Shown: positions 24,331 to 33,720, counted from the stretch's first letter. The stretch is DNA of 64,000 nucleotides from Afipia sp. GAS231 (GCF_900103365.1 NZ_LT629703.1:2728001-2792000); one strand, 5' to 3'. The notes: generated by a model from the letters alone, not told the origin. Numbers and translations: made by a program.

Positions 24331-24794
24331 CGTACCGCCCTCCGCGCATGCCCTTTCCTCGATCCACTATAGCACGGCCGGGGCGCCGGAGGGGCGTCCC
24401 TCTAACATTGATGCAGTATTTGGATAGCAGGAGCGTTTGCGTTGCACACAAGTGAGCCGAGCCAGTGGTTGACGAAGAAGGTCACCGTCTGCGCGCCATG
24501 CATCCGCAGTATGCAGGTGGCGTTCAAGCGTAGCACGACATCGCTTGTCGTCGCAGTTTCGGCTACGGTGGAGCGATACTGGCTCTCAGATCATAGCGCT
24601 ACGGCGAAGCAATAGTGCCCATCTTCATCGGCCGTGGCGCGCCAATGTACGCGAGGGCACGGCGCAGCGGCCGCCAGATGTCCGTTTCTCCGCTTTCGCT
24701 CGCCAGTCCGTTGTGCTTCGCTGGTTTCTTCCGGTCCGGCTACTTCAATGCAGTTAGATCAGCCTAGGGCTTTTGAACCGGGTCAAGGGCTGCC
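24331..24794. other. gene-free stretch upstream of the AraC gene
   Basis: 464 bp with no frame of credible family, no long inverted repeat and no RNA gene recognised. It must hold the promoter for the minus-strand AraC gene and perhaps that of the plus-strand hypothetical gene at 24795, but no clear promoter was read. Confidence 0.5.
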
Positions 24795-25103
24795 ATGGTA
24801 TCGTCACGGATCAGCCAGGAAACTGAAAAGCGAATTGCACTTCTGTTTCCTGCCGATGAACGCTCACTCGTCCGCGCGGTCTTGTCAGAAGAATGCGGAA
24901 ATAATTTACCGTTCCTGGAACATCTCGATGACGTAAAACTGGAGCGGTTTCAGTTCGCAGCCTTGAAATTAAGCGAAGGGAAGTTGGACAAGCTGGACCG
25001 CGCGGTTGCGCTCGCCAAAAGAGACTGGCGTGATCTGCTCATGGCTGCGGGCTTCGCCGAGGACACTAACGCTCATATGTCGTGGCTGCCCGAACAAACA
25101 TAA
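24795..25103 (+). CDS. conserved hypothetical protein (102 aa)
   Basis: Starts MVSSRISQETEKRIALLFP. The conserved-looking core is ALVxxVLxEECGNNLPF-like (LVRAVLSEECGNNLPFLEH), followed by a helical region ending in AKRDWRDLLMAAGF. No transmembrane helix or signal. I recall close relatives in rhizobia annotated only as hypothetical. Probably a small soluble cytoplasmic protein. The neighbouring sequences are repeats, so context gives no clue. Confidence 0.65.
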   Translation: MVSSRISQETEKRIALLFPADERSLVRAVLSEECGNNLPFLEHLDDVKLERFQFAALKLSEGKLDKLDRAVALAKRDWRDLLMAAGFAEDTNAHMSWLPEQT

Positions 25104-25182
25104 GGGCTGGTCGCTCGTCGGTTACATACCGCAGGCTCACCGTCAGAACTCACTCCGCGATACCGCGAAGACAGTCCTTAGA

Positions 25183-25256
25183 GCGGATTAGCGCCAGCGT
25201 AATCCGCTGTTACATCTCGGCAAAGATGGCGGATTACGCCTTCCGCTAATCCGCCC
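25183..25256. repeat. dispersed inverted repeat, GCGGATTAGCG type
   Basis: GCGGATTAGCGCCAGCGTAATCCGC is a hairpin by itself, and its partner GGCGGATTACGCCTTCCGCTAATCCGC follows after a short spacer, so several pairings compete. Confidence 0.75.
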
Positions 25257-25262
25257 TACGGT

Positions 25263-25349
25263 CCTCATCCCGAGGAGCCGCGAAGCGGCGTCTCGAAGGA
25301 TGGCCACGGGCCGCATGGTTCGAGACGGCGCTGCGCGCCCCCTGAGGAG
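25263..25349. repeat. dispersed repeat, CTCATCCCGAGGAG type
   Basis: CCTCATCCCGAGGAGCCGC ... GCGTCTCGAAGGATGG ... CATGGTTCGAGACGGCGC ... CCTGAGGAG; GTCTCGAA and TTCGAGAC form the inner inverted pair. The pattern is one I recall as scattered in this genus. Confidence 0.6.
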
Positions 25350-25378
25350 TTAGTGACTGCTACGAATTGGCGCTGTGG

Positions 25379-25660
25379 CTAGGGCTCCCCGCCGTCGCGG
25401 GGACGACGCTCCTGCTTCATCTTCCTGAACTTGACGCTCTTGCCGTCCGCCTGCCGGGTCGCGATGTAGCCGCCGTCGAGGCAGGCCTCGCGCTGCGGCA
25501 TCTTCTCCTGCGGGCTGCGCTCGGTCTCCCACCACGAGGCGCGATGCGCCGCGCGCGGCAGCGCCGCATCGATGATCTCCTCGATCTGTTCGAAGGTCAG
25601 CACGAATTCGGGAAGCTTCTGCTTCTTCAGATAGTCCCGCAGCAAGTCGTAATCGTTCAC
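25379..25660 (-). CDS. DUF7662-like small protein
   Basis: 93 aa from GTG 25660 (VNDYDLLRDYLKKQ). The frame continues to 25714, but that end overlaps a dispersed repeat, so the inner GTG is preferred. The pattern LRDYLKKQ, VLTFEQIEEIIDAALPRAA, SWWETE and a C-terminal GGYIATRQADGKSVKFRK fits a small family of uncharacterised proteins (DUF7662) that I recognise only by shape. No membrane segment. Role unknown. Confidence 0.6.
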   Translation of the reverse strand: MNDYDLLRDYLKKQKLPEFVLTFEQIEEIIDAALPRAAHRASWWETERSPQEKMPQREACLDGGYIATRQADGKSVKFRKMKQERRPRDGGEP

Positions 25661-25686
25661 CCGTATCCCCGATGGTGGTCTGTTTG

Positions 25687-25733
25687 TCTTGACGCGCTTG
25701 CGAACCGGCTCCACTTCGCTCGAAAACGCTATG
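25687..25733. repeat. dispersed short repeat, CTTCGCTCGAAAACGCTAT type
   Basis: CTTGACGCGCTTGCGAACCG then ACTTCGCTCGAAAACGCTAT. A sister copy lies at about 45184-45240 with the same core. Confidence 0.7.
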
Positions 25734-25837
25734 AAGCCGCTGGTCCCGGCAACGAAGCGTTAACTCATTATCGTATCGCCGTCACGGTTTAAGGCCGCAA
25801 CAACGTATCCCACCCATAACGGGGCAGGGAGCGGACG

Positions 25838-27331
25838 ATGCTATTCGGACGGCGAAAAGACGTGGCCAAACAACACTGGCGGCTATCTGCAAAACTGCTG
25901 ATCGCGTCGTCGGTCGCCACCGTCATCGGCTTTTCCGCGATCTGCGCCAGCGTCATGCTCGACATGCGGCACGGCGAAGAGGAACTGGCGCGCCAGACCC
26001 TGGAAAATCTCGCCTCCAGCATTGATTCCGATATCAGCCGCAACGTCGAACTCTACGACCTGTCGCTGCGCGCGGTCGCCAGCAGCATGGTGCTGCCGGA
26101 AATCAGGCAGGTCAGCGCGCCGATCCGGCACCTGATCCTGTTCGACCATGCCGCCACGGCAAAGCATTTCGGCGCGATCCAGGTGTTCGATGCCGAGGGG
26201 CGGCTGATCGTCGATGCCTCGACGCTGGATCCGGTCCCTGAAAATCGCGCGGACGAAGAGTATTTCAGGGTTCACCGTGACGGACCCGACCCCGGCCTGT
26301 TCCTCAGCCACCCGATGCTGCATCGCGGGGCCTATGCCATCGTGCTGAGCCGCCGCATCACCGATGCCGACGGCAAGTTTCTCGGCGTGGTCGCCGGATC
26401 GATCCGGTTCAGCTATTTCCACGACCTGTTCGGACGCCTTCATCTTGGCCCGGACGACATCATCACGGTCTATCGCCGCGACGGCACCGTCATCATGCGG
26501 ACGCCGTTCGACCTCGATGTGATCGGCCACAATCTCAGCCAGGTGCCCGGCATGAGCCAGGTGCTGAACGAGCCGAGCGGGTTCTATACCAGGCCGAGCG
26601 TGGTCGATGGCATGATGCGGCTGTTCGTCTGGCGCAGCAGCGGCTCTCCCCTGATCGTTCAGGTCGGCAAGCCGTGGGCCAGCATCCTCAATTTGTGGCG
26701 CACCGAGGCGACGCGAATCGCGGGAATCATGATCGCGCTAATCGTGTTCGTGCTCGGGGTGACGCTGTTTCTCGCCCGCGAGATCGGCCGCCGCGCGCGC
26801 GCCGAGGAGCGGCTGGAGGAACTCGCGACCACCGACGCCCTCACAGGCCTGAAGAACCGGCGCAAGTTCGATACCGAGATCGATCAGGAATGGCGGCGCG
26901 CGGCGCGCAACGGGACGCCGGTCGCGCTGCTGATGATCGATGCCGATCATTTCAAGGCCTACAACGACACCTGGGGCCATCAGGCCGGCGACCAGGTGCT
27001 GGTCGGCATTGCGATCTGCGTCTCGGATTCGGTGCGCCGCGCCGGCGATTGCCCGGCGCGTTTCGGCGGCGAGGAATTCGCGGTGCTGTTGCCCGGCCTG
27101 TCGAACATAGAAGCATTCAGGATGGCCGAAACCATCCGCCTCAAGGTCGAGCGCTGGTCGGAAGATCCGATCTCGACCGTCAGTATCGGCGTCGCCAGCA
27201 TGATTCCGGCCGCATCGCTTGACTGGTCCGATCTCATTGAAGCCGCCGACAAGGCGCTCTACGCCGCCAAGGCCAACGGCCGCAACCAGTCGGTGCTGGC
27301 GAGCCTGCCGCAGCTGGCGCTGGTGGCGTGA
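25838..27331 (+). CDS. membrane diguanylate cyclase with Cache-type sensor
   Basis: 497 aa. A first membrane helix (LLIASSVATVIGFSAICASVML), a periplasmic dCache-like sensory domain (residues about 45-285), a second helix (AGIMIALIVFVLGVTLFLA), then a GGDEF domain. The active site is intact, FGGEEF, with an RAGD inhibitory I-site five residues upstream. So it should make c-di-GMP and be feedback-inhibited. The ligand of the periplasmic domain is unknown. It is transcribed alone. Confidence 0.92.
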   Translation: MLFGRRKDVAKQHWRLSAKLLIASSVATVIGFSAICASVMLDMRHGEEELARQTLENLASSIDSDISRNVELYDLSLRAVASSMVLPEIRQVSAPIRHLILFDHAATAKHFGAIQVFDAEGRLIVDASTLDPVPENRADEEYFRVHRDGPDPGLFLSHPMLHRGAYAIVLSRRITDADGKFLGVVAGSIRFSYFHDLFGRLHLGPDDIITVYRRDGTVIMRTPFDLDVIGHNLSQVPGMSQVLNEPSGFYTRPSVVDGMMRLFVWRSSGSPLIVQVGKPWASILNLWRTEATRIAGIMIALIVFVLGVTLFLAREIGRRARAEERLEELATTDALTGLKNRRKFDTEIDQEWRRAARNGTPVALLMIDADHFKAYNDTWGHQAGDQVLVGIAICVSDSVRRAGDCPARFGGEEFAVLLPGLSNIEAFRMAETIRLKVERWSEDPISTVSIGVASMIPAASLDWSDLIEAADKALYAAKANGRNQSVLASLPQLALVA

Positions 27332-27468
27332 TGTCATGCCCGCCACCCGGTCCGGCCTCCGGCCGGCCGGATGACAGGCTCCGGCGGGCATCCAGTACGC
27401 CGCGCCGCTTCGGTTTGAACACTACCGCCGCGGAGTACTGGATCATCCGCTTTCGCGGATGATGACAG
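27332..27468. repeat. dispersed inverted repeat, TGTCATGCCCGCC type
   Basis: TGTCATGCCCGCC with GGCGGGCATCCAGTAC, then GAGTACTGGATCATCCGC with GCGGATGATGACA. Two nested arms share the CCAGTAC / GTACTGG element seen also near 35734 and 42980. Confidence 0.8.
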
Positions 27469-27492
27469 CGGAGTGTGAACGCTAGGTCGCCG

Positions 27493-28374
27493 CTACTTCT
27501 CCAGATACTTCTTCATCTCCGCGCGCAGGCCGTCGCGTAGATCCGCACGCGCCATGCCGTAGGCGATGTTGGCGCGCAGGAAGCCGGGCTTGGAGCCGCA
27601 ATCGTGCCGCTCGCCCTCGAATTCGACGCCGTAGAATTTCTGCGTTTTGGCCAAGCCGATCATGGCGTCGGTGAGCTGGATCTCGCCGCCGGCACCGCGC
27701 TCCTGCGTTTCGAGAATCTTGAAGATCTCCGGCTGCAGGATGTACCGCCCGGTGATCGACAGGTTCGACGGCGCGGTGCCCTTCGGCGGCTTCTCCACCA
27801 TGCCGTCGACCTCGAACATGTTGGAGGCCGTGCGCTTGCCGACGCCGCAGATGCCGTATTGATGGGTGAGATGGTCGGGCACGCCCTCGACGGCGAGCAG
27901 GTTGGATTTCTCGCCGAGTTGGCTCGCGGCATCGATCATCTGCTTGAGGCAGCCCGGCGAGTTGAGCACCAGTTCGTCCGGCAACACCACGGCAAAGGGT
28001 TCATCGCCGACGATGTCGCGCGCGCACCACACCGCATGGCCGAGGCCGAGCGGCGCCTGCTGGCGGGTGAAGCTGGTGGCGCCGGCGGCGGGCTGGTCGC
28101 GAGCCAGGATATCCTGTTCGGCCTTCTTGTTGCCGCGCGCGGCGAGCGTGGTGTCGAGTTCGAACATGTGGTCGAAATGATCCTCGATCACGCCCTTGTT
28201 GCGCCCGGTGACGAACACGAAATGCTCGATGCCGGCTTCCCTGGCTTCGTCGTAGACATACTGGATCAGCGGCTTGTCGACGATGGTCAGCATTTCCTTC
28301 GGCATCGCCTTGGTGGCGGGCAGGACGCGGGTGCCAAGACCGGCGACCGGGAAGACGGCTTTGCGGATTTTCAT
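27493..28374 (-). CDS. galU: UTP-glucose-1-phosphate uridylyltransferase
   Basis: 293 aa from the ATG at 28374; the frame runs upstream to 28620 but is not conserved. The nucleotidyltransferase start motif VFPVAGLGTRVLPATKAMPKE is intact, with VVLPDELVL, GDEPF and the C-terminal GEIQLTDAM. GalU makes UDP-glucose from UTP and glucose-1-phosphate for exopolysaccharide, LPS and cyclic glucan synthesis. Divergent from the lytic transglycosylase gene with about 250 bp between starts. Confidence 0.95.
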   Translation of the reverse strand: MKIRKAVFPVAGLGTRVLPATKAMPKEMLTIVDKPLIQYVYDEAREAGIEHFVFVTGRNKGVIEDHFDHMFELDTTLAARGNKKAEQDILARDQPAAGATSFTRQQAPLGLGHAVWCARDIVGDEPFAVVLPDELVLNSPGCLKQMIDAASQLGEKSNLLAVEGVPDHLTHQYGICGVGKRTASNMFEVDGMVEKPPKGTAPSNLSITGRYILQPEIFKILETQERGAGGEIQLTDAMIGLAKTQKFYGVEFEGERHDCGSKPGFLRANIAYGMARADLRDGLRAEMKKYLEK

Positions 28375-28625
28375 GGGGAGGGCCGGGCCTTGAAAACGAG
28401 GAAAAAAGGAAATGCGTTGATCGCACGTTGGTAACCGGTTTGCAGCCGGGAACAAAGGCGGATGTGTGGAGGCCAACCCGCGCCCTGCCCCTTCGCTTCC
28501 CCTTGCGGAAGCCGGCGGAAACGACAAAATCTGGCCCTTGTTAAGCTGTTGGAAACCGTGACAAGGCCTTCTGAAACCGGGTTCCTGCGGCTGATAGGCA
28601 CGACATGCGTTGGACGACATCGGCG

Positions 28626-30008
28626 ATGAACAAACGAACCGGCGCGATCATGGTTGCGGCGGCGCTGCTGCTGTTCGCCCCCGCGCTGATGGCAGGCAAG
28701 GCTTTTGCCCAATCCTCCGGCAATAACGGGGTTTCCAACTTTCTCGGCAATCTGTTCTCCGGACAGAAATCATCGCCCTCACCGCAGGCAACGCCCGGCC
28801 CCGACGGCGCGCCGCCGCCCTGGAGCGGCGAGGACGGCGCCTCCGGCCATCCGCTGATGACGGCCTCGGCGATCCGCGAGGCGGCGGCGAATTTTCCAAA
28901 TTGCGTCGCCGGGATGTGGCCCGATGCCGCACGCCGCGGCATCACGCAGCCGAATTTCGAGCGCTTCACGGCGGGACTCGAGCCTGACCTGCGCATCATG
29001 GACCTGATGGATTCGCAGCCCGAATTCACCAAGGCGATCTGGGACTATCTCGACATCCTCGTCAACGACAACCGCCTCGCCAAAGGCCGCGAGATCCTCG
29101 CCAAGTACAAGCCGCAATTCGATGCGGTGGAGAAAGCCTATGGCGTCGACCGCTACGCGATCGCGGCGATCTGGGGCATCGAATCCAATTACTCGACCCA
29201 GATGGGCGATCGCAACGTGGTGCAGTCGACCGCAACGCTGGCCTGCGTCGGCCGCCGCCAGGCCTATTTCAAGGACGAGTTCCTCACCGCGCTGGAAATC
29301 CTCAACCGCGGCGATCTGCGCCCCGAGCAGATGCGCGGCTCCTGGGCCGGCGCGTTCGGGCCGACGCAGTTCATGCCGACCGCCTTCAAGCGCTACGCGG
29401 TCGACGGCGACGGCGACGGCCGCCGCGACGTCGTCGACAACCCGGCTGACTTGATTGCTTCCACCGCCAATAACCTCAAGAAGGACGGCTGGCAGACCGG
29501 ACAGACCTGGGGCTTTGAGGTGGTGCTGCCGCAAGGCTTCGACTTCATGCTGGCCGACAAGGCCAAGGCGATGACGTTCGCGCAGTGGCAGAGCAAGGGC
29601 CTGAGACGCGCCGACGGCAAGTCGTTCCCGAACTCGACCGACAAGGTCTATCTGCTGGCGCCGGGCGGCGCCGCCGGGCCCGGTTTCCTGATGATGCAGA
29701 ACTTCCGGGTGATCATGAAATACAACCCGGCCGAGGCCTATGCGATGGCGATCGGGCACTTCGCCGACCGCCTGCGCGGCGGCCCGCCCTTCGTGCAACC
29801 CTGGCCGCGGCAGGAACGGGTGCTGTCGAAGGCCGAGCGGCTGGAACTGCAGCAGCTTCTGGCCCAGCGCGGGTTTTACAAGGGTACCCCGGACGGCCAG
29901 TTCGGTGGTCAGACCCGGGATGCGCTGCGTGGCTTCCAGGCCTCGATCGGGGCGCCCGCGGACGGATTCGCCTCCTCCGACGTGCTGGAACGGCTGCGGG
30001 GGCGCTGA
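28626..30008 (+). CDS. lytic murein transglycosylase, MltB type
   Basis: 460 aa from ATG 28626 (28605 also possible). Signal peptide ending LMAGKAFAQ. The MltB/SLT_2 domain (about 80-375) has the catalytic Glu in GIESNYST, and GAFGPTQFMPTAFKRYAVDGDGDG. A C-terminal peptidoglycan-binding domain follows (LQQLLAQRGFYKGTPDGQFG, about 395-460). It cleaves the MurNAc-GlcNAc bond to give 1,6-anhydro products in the periplasm. The following gene (SGNH-like, secreted) is on the same strand 178 bp away. Confidence 0.92.
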   Translation: MNKRTGAIMVAAALLLFAPALMAGKAFAQSSGNNGVSNFLGNLFSGQKSSPSPQATPGPDGAPPPWSGEDGASGHPLMTASAIREAAANFPNCVAGMWPDAARRGITQPNFERFTAGLEPDLRIMDLMDSQPEFTKAIWDYLDILVNDNRLAKGREILAKYKPQFDAVEKAYGVDRYAIAAIWGIESNYSTQMGDRNVVQSTATLACVGRRQAYFKDEFLTALEILNRGDLRPEQMRGSWAGAFGPTQFMPTAFKRYAVDGDGDGRRDVVDNPADLIASTANNLKKDGWQTGQTWGFEVVLPQGFDFMLADKAKAMTFAQWQSKGLRRADGKSFPNSTDKVYLLAPGGAAGPGFLMMQNFRVIMKYNPAEAYAMAIGHFADRLRGGPPFVQPWPRQERVLSKAERLELQQLLAQRGFYKGTPDGQFGGQTRDALRGFQASIGAPADGFASSDVLERLRGR

Positions 30009-30186
30009 GGGCTTTGGACCCCCGGAACGTGCGGTTTCCGGGCCGAAAGTAACCCTGAAAACCACAATCTGGCAGGCAACTTGACGGGTAGGCCCGAAGC
30101 CCGGTTTATGGGCGCGAAATCTGCCCGCTTGCGGCCTGATTCCGCTATTATAGCTGGCGCCTTCCATTTCATTGCGACCGAGCCGG

Positions 30187-31878
30187 ATGCCGAAGCCCAG
30201 ATCCTTTTTTCGCGTGTTCACCGAGAGCGGCCCCTTGGTCGCGCTGGCGGTTGCGATCGCGCTCCTGATCGGGATCGCGGGACCGGCGTCAGCGCAGTTT
30301 TTCAACTTCGGCGGCCCGCCGCAGCGGCCCGCGCCGCGCAGCAATGGCCCCGGCAGCTGGTTCGGCGGCGACTTCTTCGCGCCGTTCCAGCAACAGGCGC
30401 CGCAACGGCGCATCGAGGATTATTCCAGGGCGCCGGCGCCCGCCAAGCGCGACACCGTGGCGGAACGTAACGTGCTGGTGCTCGGCGACGGCATGGCCGA
30501 CTGGCTCGCCTACGGCCTGGAAGACCTTTACGCCGAACAGCCCGACATGGGCGTGATCCGCAAGCACAAGACCGTATCCGGCCTGATCAAGTATCAGCCC
30601 AAAGGCGAGCCGGCGGATTGGGCAGCTGCCGCCAAGAGCATTCTCGCCACCGAGAAGCCGGACGCCATCGTCGTCATGCTCGGCATCAACGATCGCGTGC
30701 CGATGCGCGAACCGGTGGTCGAAAAGAAGATCGACAAGAAGGACGACAAGGATAAGGACAAGAAGGACGCGCGCGCCAAGAAAGACGACAAGCCGGACGC
30801 CAAAGCCGGCGACACGAAACCCGAAGCCGCAGCGAAACCCGACGACAAGCCGGTCGATACCGAATTGTCACCCGACGATGCCGCCGACAACGAGACGCCG
30901 CCGATCATTGCACCTGAAAAGAGCACACGCACGGCTAACGGCGTCTACGCGTTCCGCGAGGAGCGCTGGGTCGAGCTCTACACCAAGAAGATCGAGGAGA
31001 TGATCGGCATCCTCAAATCCAAGGGCGTGCCGGTGCTGTGGGTCGGCCTGCCTGCCATACGCGGCCAACAGGGCACCGCCGACATGCTGTTCCTCGACGC
31101 GCTGTATCGCGACGTCGCCGGCAAGAGCGGCATTACCTATGTCGATGTCTGGGACGGCTTTGTCGACGAAGCCGGCCGCTTCGTGCAGAAGGGCCCCGAC
31201 TTCGAAGGCCAGATGCGCCAGCTCCGCTCCGGCGACGGCGTGTATTTCACCAAGCCCGCCGGCGCCCGCAAGCTCGCGCATTATGTCGAGCGCGAAGTGA
31301 CGCGCCTCTTGGCCTCGCGCTCCGGACCGATCGCGCTGCCGACCGAACCGGCGACGCCCGACGCCAATGCCGAACCCGGCAAGCCGGCGCCGCGTCCGCT
31401 GGCCGGGCCGATCCTGCCGCTGGTGGCTTCCTCCGTCGGCACCGATCAGTTGCTCGGCGGACCCGGCACCCGACCCGCCGCCGTCGACGCGCTGGCCGCG
31501 CGCACGCTGGTGAAGGGCGAAGCACTGGCGCCGCCGGCCGGCCGCGCCGACGATTTCGCCTGGCCGCGCCGCGAAATCGGCCGCGAACAGGCCAAGGGCG
31601 AGACGCCGGTCGCGACCACGGCACCGGATGGAACGGTCACACCCGGGCAGAAGCAGCTTTTGCTTCCGCAGCAACCACCTCAGCCGCAGCAGAAGAAGCA
31701 GATCCGGCCGGCGCAGGCGGCACCGTCAATTCGTGATTTCTTTGGCGGGTTCGGCGCGCCCACCGCGCCGCGTCAACTCGCGCCGCCGCCGCGTGCGCCG
31801 ACGGCCCCGGGCGTACCGCGTCCGCCGGGCAATGTCGGGCGGTCGGCATCCGTGCCTGAGGGAAGTATCACGCGGTAA
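30187..31878 (+). CDS. DUF459/SGNH-like secreted protein, likely inactive
   Basis: 563 aa from ATG 30187. Signal segment LVALAVAIALLIGIAGPASAQ, proline-rich spacer, SGNH-hydrolase fold of the DUF459 type (residues about 90-370), interrupted by a Lys/Asp-rich insert (coded by about 30720-30870), then a long Pro/Ala tail. Block I reads LGDGMADW where the family has GDS, and block V reads DGVYFT where active members have DGVHFT, so the nucleophile Ser and catalytic His are both absent. Block III GIND is kept. A binding or regulatory role is more likely than hydrolysis. Periplasmic. Confidence 0.82.
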   Translation: MPKPRSFFRVFTESGPLVALAVAIALLIGIAGPASAQFFNFGGPPQRPAPRSNGPGSWFGGDFFAPFQQQAPQRRIEDYSRAPAPAKRDTVAERNVLVLGDGMADWLAYGLEDLYAEQPDMGVIRKHKTVSGLIKYQPKGEPADWAAAAKSILATEKPDAIVVMLGINDRVPMREPVVEKKIDKKDDKDKDKKDARAKKDDKPDAKAGDTKPEAAAKPDDKPVDTELSPDDAADNETPPIIAPEKSTRTANGVYAFREERWVELYTKKIEEMIGILKSKGVPVLWVGLPAIRGQQGTADMLFLDALYRDVAGKSGITYVDVWDGFVDEAGRFVQKGPDFEGQMRQLRSGDGVYFTKPAGARKLAHYVEREVTRLLASRSGPIALPTEPATPDANAEPGKPAPRPLAGPILPLVASSVGTDQLLGGPGTRPAAVDALAARTLVKGEALAPPAGRADDFAWPRREIGREQAKGETPVATTAPDGTVTPGQKQLLLPQQPPQPQQKKQIRPAQAAPSIRDFFGGFGAPTAPRQLAPPPRAPTAPGVPRPPGNVGRSASVPEGSITR

Positions 31879-31884
31879 CAACGA

Positions 31885-32004
31885 GTCATTCCGGGGCGAT
31901 GCGATAGCATCGAACCCGGAATCTCGCGCTGATTAGCAAGCTCGAAACATCTCGCGCAAAACGTCTGGATTCCGGGTTCGCGCTTCGCGCGCCCCGGAAT
32001 GACA
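31885..32004. repeat. dispersed inverted repeat, CATTCCGGGGCG type
   Basis: GTCATTCCGGGGCGATGCGA and CGCGCGCCCCGGAATGAC are the outer arms; the inner CCCGGAATCT / AGATTCCGGG-like pair (GGATTCCGGG) follows. Sister to 13399 and 45843. Confidence 0.85.
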
Positions 32005-32011
32005 GCGAACG

Positions 32012-32395
32012 CTACCCGTAATACCGCCAACGCGGCGGCGGGCGGCGCGGCGGACGCGTCATCATCAATGCCAGTGCAAATCCGATCCCGCCCGCAATCA
32101 ACAGCGCGCCGAGCGGATTGTCCTGCACGGTCTGCGCCACTGCCTTCTGACCGCCGCGGATGGTATCGCCGCGGTTGTCATAGGCATCCTTGGCGTAGTT
32201 GACGGCGGCGTCGGTGGCGTCGCTCACCGCATCCTTGGCCTGCCCGTACAGATTTTGCACCGCGCCCGCCGCTTCGCGCGCGCGGCCTTCGGCCTGCGTC
32301 CTGGCATCGCCTGTCATGTTACCGACAACGCCTTCGGCTTTCCCTGCGAAATCCTTCGCCGTACCGGCGATCCGATCCTTGTCCATCGTGGTCAC
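32012..32395 (-). CDS. CsbD-like stress protein with C-terminal membrane helix
   Basis: 127 aa (ATG 32395, or ATG 32386 in MDKDRIAGTAKDF). The N-terminal half is CsbD-like: KDFAGKAEGVVGNMTGD. The middle is an Ala-rich amphipathic stretch (DAVSDATDAAVNYAKDAYD). Near the end is a short hydrophobic helix (GALLIAGGIGFALALMM) and a basic Arg/Pro tail. The layout resembles ElaB/DUF883-like tail-anchored stress proteins. Role inferred only from the family: response to envelope or general stress. Confidence 0.78.
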   Translation of the reverse strand: MTTMDKDRIAGTAKDFAGKAEGVVGNMTGDARTQAEGRAREAAGAVQNLYGQAKDAVSDATDAAVNYAKDAYDNRGDTIRGGQKAVAQTVQDNPLGALLIAGGIGFALALMMTRPPRRPPPRWRYYG

Positions 32396-32443
32396 TCCTG
32401 TTTCAGAGGATGTAACCGACGAGAGCCGCTCAGGTTCCTGGGC

Positions 32444-33178
32444 TTATAAAATGAGCCCGCCATCGACCACGAGCGTCTGGCCTATGATGTAGGACGACAG
32501 CGGCGAGGCCAGGAACAATGCGGCGCCGGCCATGTCGGCGGGCGTGCCGAGCCGCTTCAGCGGGATCCGTTCGATCGCGCCTTCGAGGCGTTTTGGGTTG
32601 GCCGTCGTCGCCTTGGTCATCTTGGTATCGACCAGGCCCGGCGCGATGCCGTTGACGCGAATGCCGTTCTCGGCCCACGCCTCGCCGAGCGTGCGCGTCA
32701 AACCGACCGCCCCGGTCTTGGAAGCGTTGTAGGCCGGATTGCCCATGGTGGAATGATAGGCCGCAGTGGAAGAGACGATGATCAGCGATCCCTTGGCAGC
32801 GCTCAGCATCGCCTGGAATTTGGTGGCGCAGGCCATCAGGCTCATCAGGTTGACTTCCAGCACCTTTCGAAAGCCATCCATCTGGAATTCGCCGCGGCGG
32901 TAGATCACCGCGCCCTGCGCCAGCACCAGCACGTCGAGTTTTTCGAACGGTGGCTTGAACGTCTCGATCGCCAAGGGATCGCTGACGTCGAGCTGGAAAT
33001 AATCGAGGCCCGCGAGATCCGAGCCTTCGGCAGCGGAGTAGTCGGTCGCTGCGGCGCGGGTGCCGCACACCGCCGCGCGCGCCCCCTTGGCGCGGAACGC
33101 CTGTGCGATGCCATTGCCGATACCGCTGGAGCCGCCGACCACCAGCACCTGCTTGCCGCTGAAATCCAGTTCGTTCAT
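32444..33178 (-). CDS. SDR family oxidoreductase
   Basis: 244 aa short-chain dehydrogenase. Nucleotide motif GGSSGIGNGIAQAF, catalytic Ser in VSSTAAY, YNASK (catalytic Tyr-Lys) and C-terminal GQTLVVDGGL. NAD(P)(H)-dependent reduction or oxidation of an unknown alcohol or ketone. Start ATG 33178. The neighbouring genes (CsbD-like downstream, GNAT upstream) do not show a shared pathway. Confidence 0.9.
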   Translation of the reverse strand: MNELDFSGKQVLVVGGSSGIGNGIAQAFRAKGARAAVCGTRAAATDYSAAEGSDLAGLDYFQLDVSDPLAIETFKPPFEKLDVLVLAQGAVIYRRGEFQMDGFRKVLEVNLMSLMACATKFQAMLSAAKGSLIIVSSTAAYHSTMGNPAYNASKTGAVGLTRTLGEAWAENGIRVNGIAPGLVDTKMTKATTANPKRLEGAIERIPLKRLGTPADMAGAALFLASPLSSYIIGQTLVVDGGLIL

Positions 33179-33201
33179 CCCGTTTCCTTTCTTGTTATGT
33201 T

Positions 33202-33720
33202 TCAGCCTGGACCGCCGTCGAGGAATTTGACCATGAGAACCTCGTCGTAATATCGCCCGTCTTGCCTGAGCGCCCGCTTTTCATAGCCGTATTCGACGAA
33301 GCCCAGCGCTGCATAAAGCCGGCGCGCCGATTCATTCTCGCTGACGACACTCAATTGAACCTGTTCGACGCGGCCGCGCGCATGGTCGAGAACGGCGCCG
33401 ACCAGCCGTTTTCCAAGACCCGCGTTTCGAGCTGTCGCCCGGACATACATGCTCCACAGCAGCGCCTTGTGCGCCTGCTTCGCGCTTTCCTGCGCGCGGT
33501 AGGCCGCTATTCCGGCGAGCCTCCCCTGGTCGAACGCGCCGAAAATATCGGCACTGTCGACGACCGCTTCGAACCACGACAGCGGTTGTGCGCTTTCCTT
33601 CTCGAACGTACTGCCAAACGCCTCGGGATTTTTTTGCAAGGCCTCCAGCCGGATCTCCCGGTAGAGAGCGGCGTCCGACGTCGTCAGGCGACGAATCTGA
33701 AGACCGGGAATATGGGCCAC
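33202..33720 (-). CDS. GNAT family N-acetyltransferase
   Basis: 172 aa. The acetyl-CoA site is clear: LLWSMYVRATARNAGLGKRLVGAVLDHA (residues about 88-115) contains the R/QxxGxG loop, followed by SVVSENESARRLYAALGF. Small-molecule or protein N-acetyltransferase; target unknown. It lies 23 bp upstream of the SDR gene on the minus strand, so the two are probably one transcript. Confidence 0.88.
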   Translation of the reverse strand: MAHIPGLQIRRLTTSDAALYREIRLEALQKNPEAFGSTFEKESAQPLSWFEAVVDSADIFGAFDQGRLAGIAAYRAQESAKQAHKALLWSMYVRATARNAGLGKRLVGAVLDHARGRVEQVQLSVVSENESARRLYAALGFVEYGYEKRALRQDGRYYDEVLMVKFLDGGPG

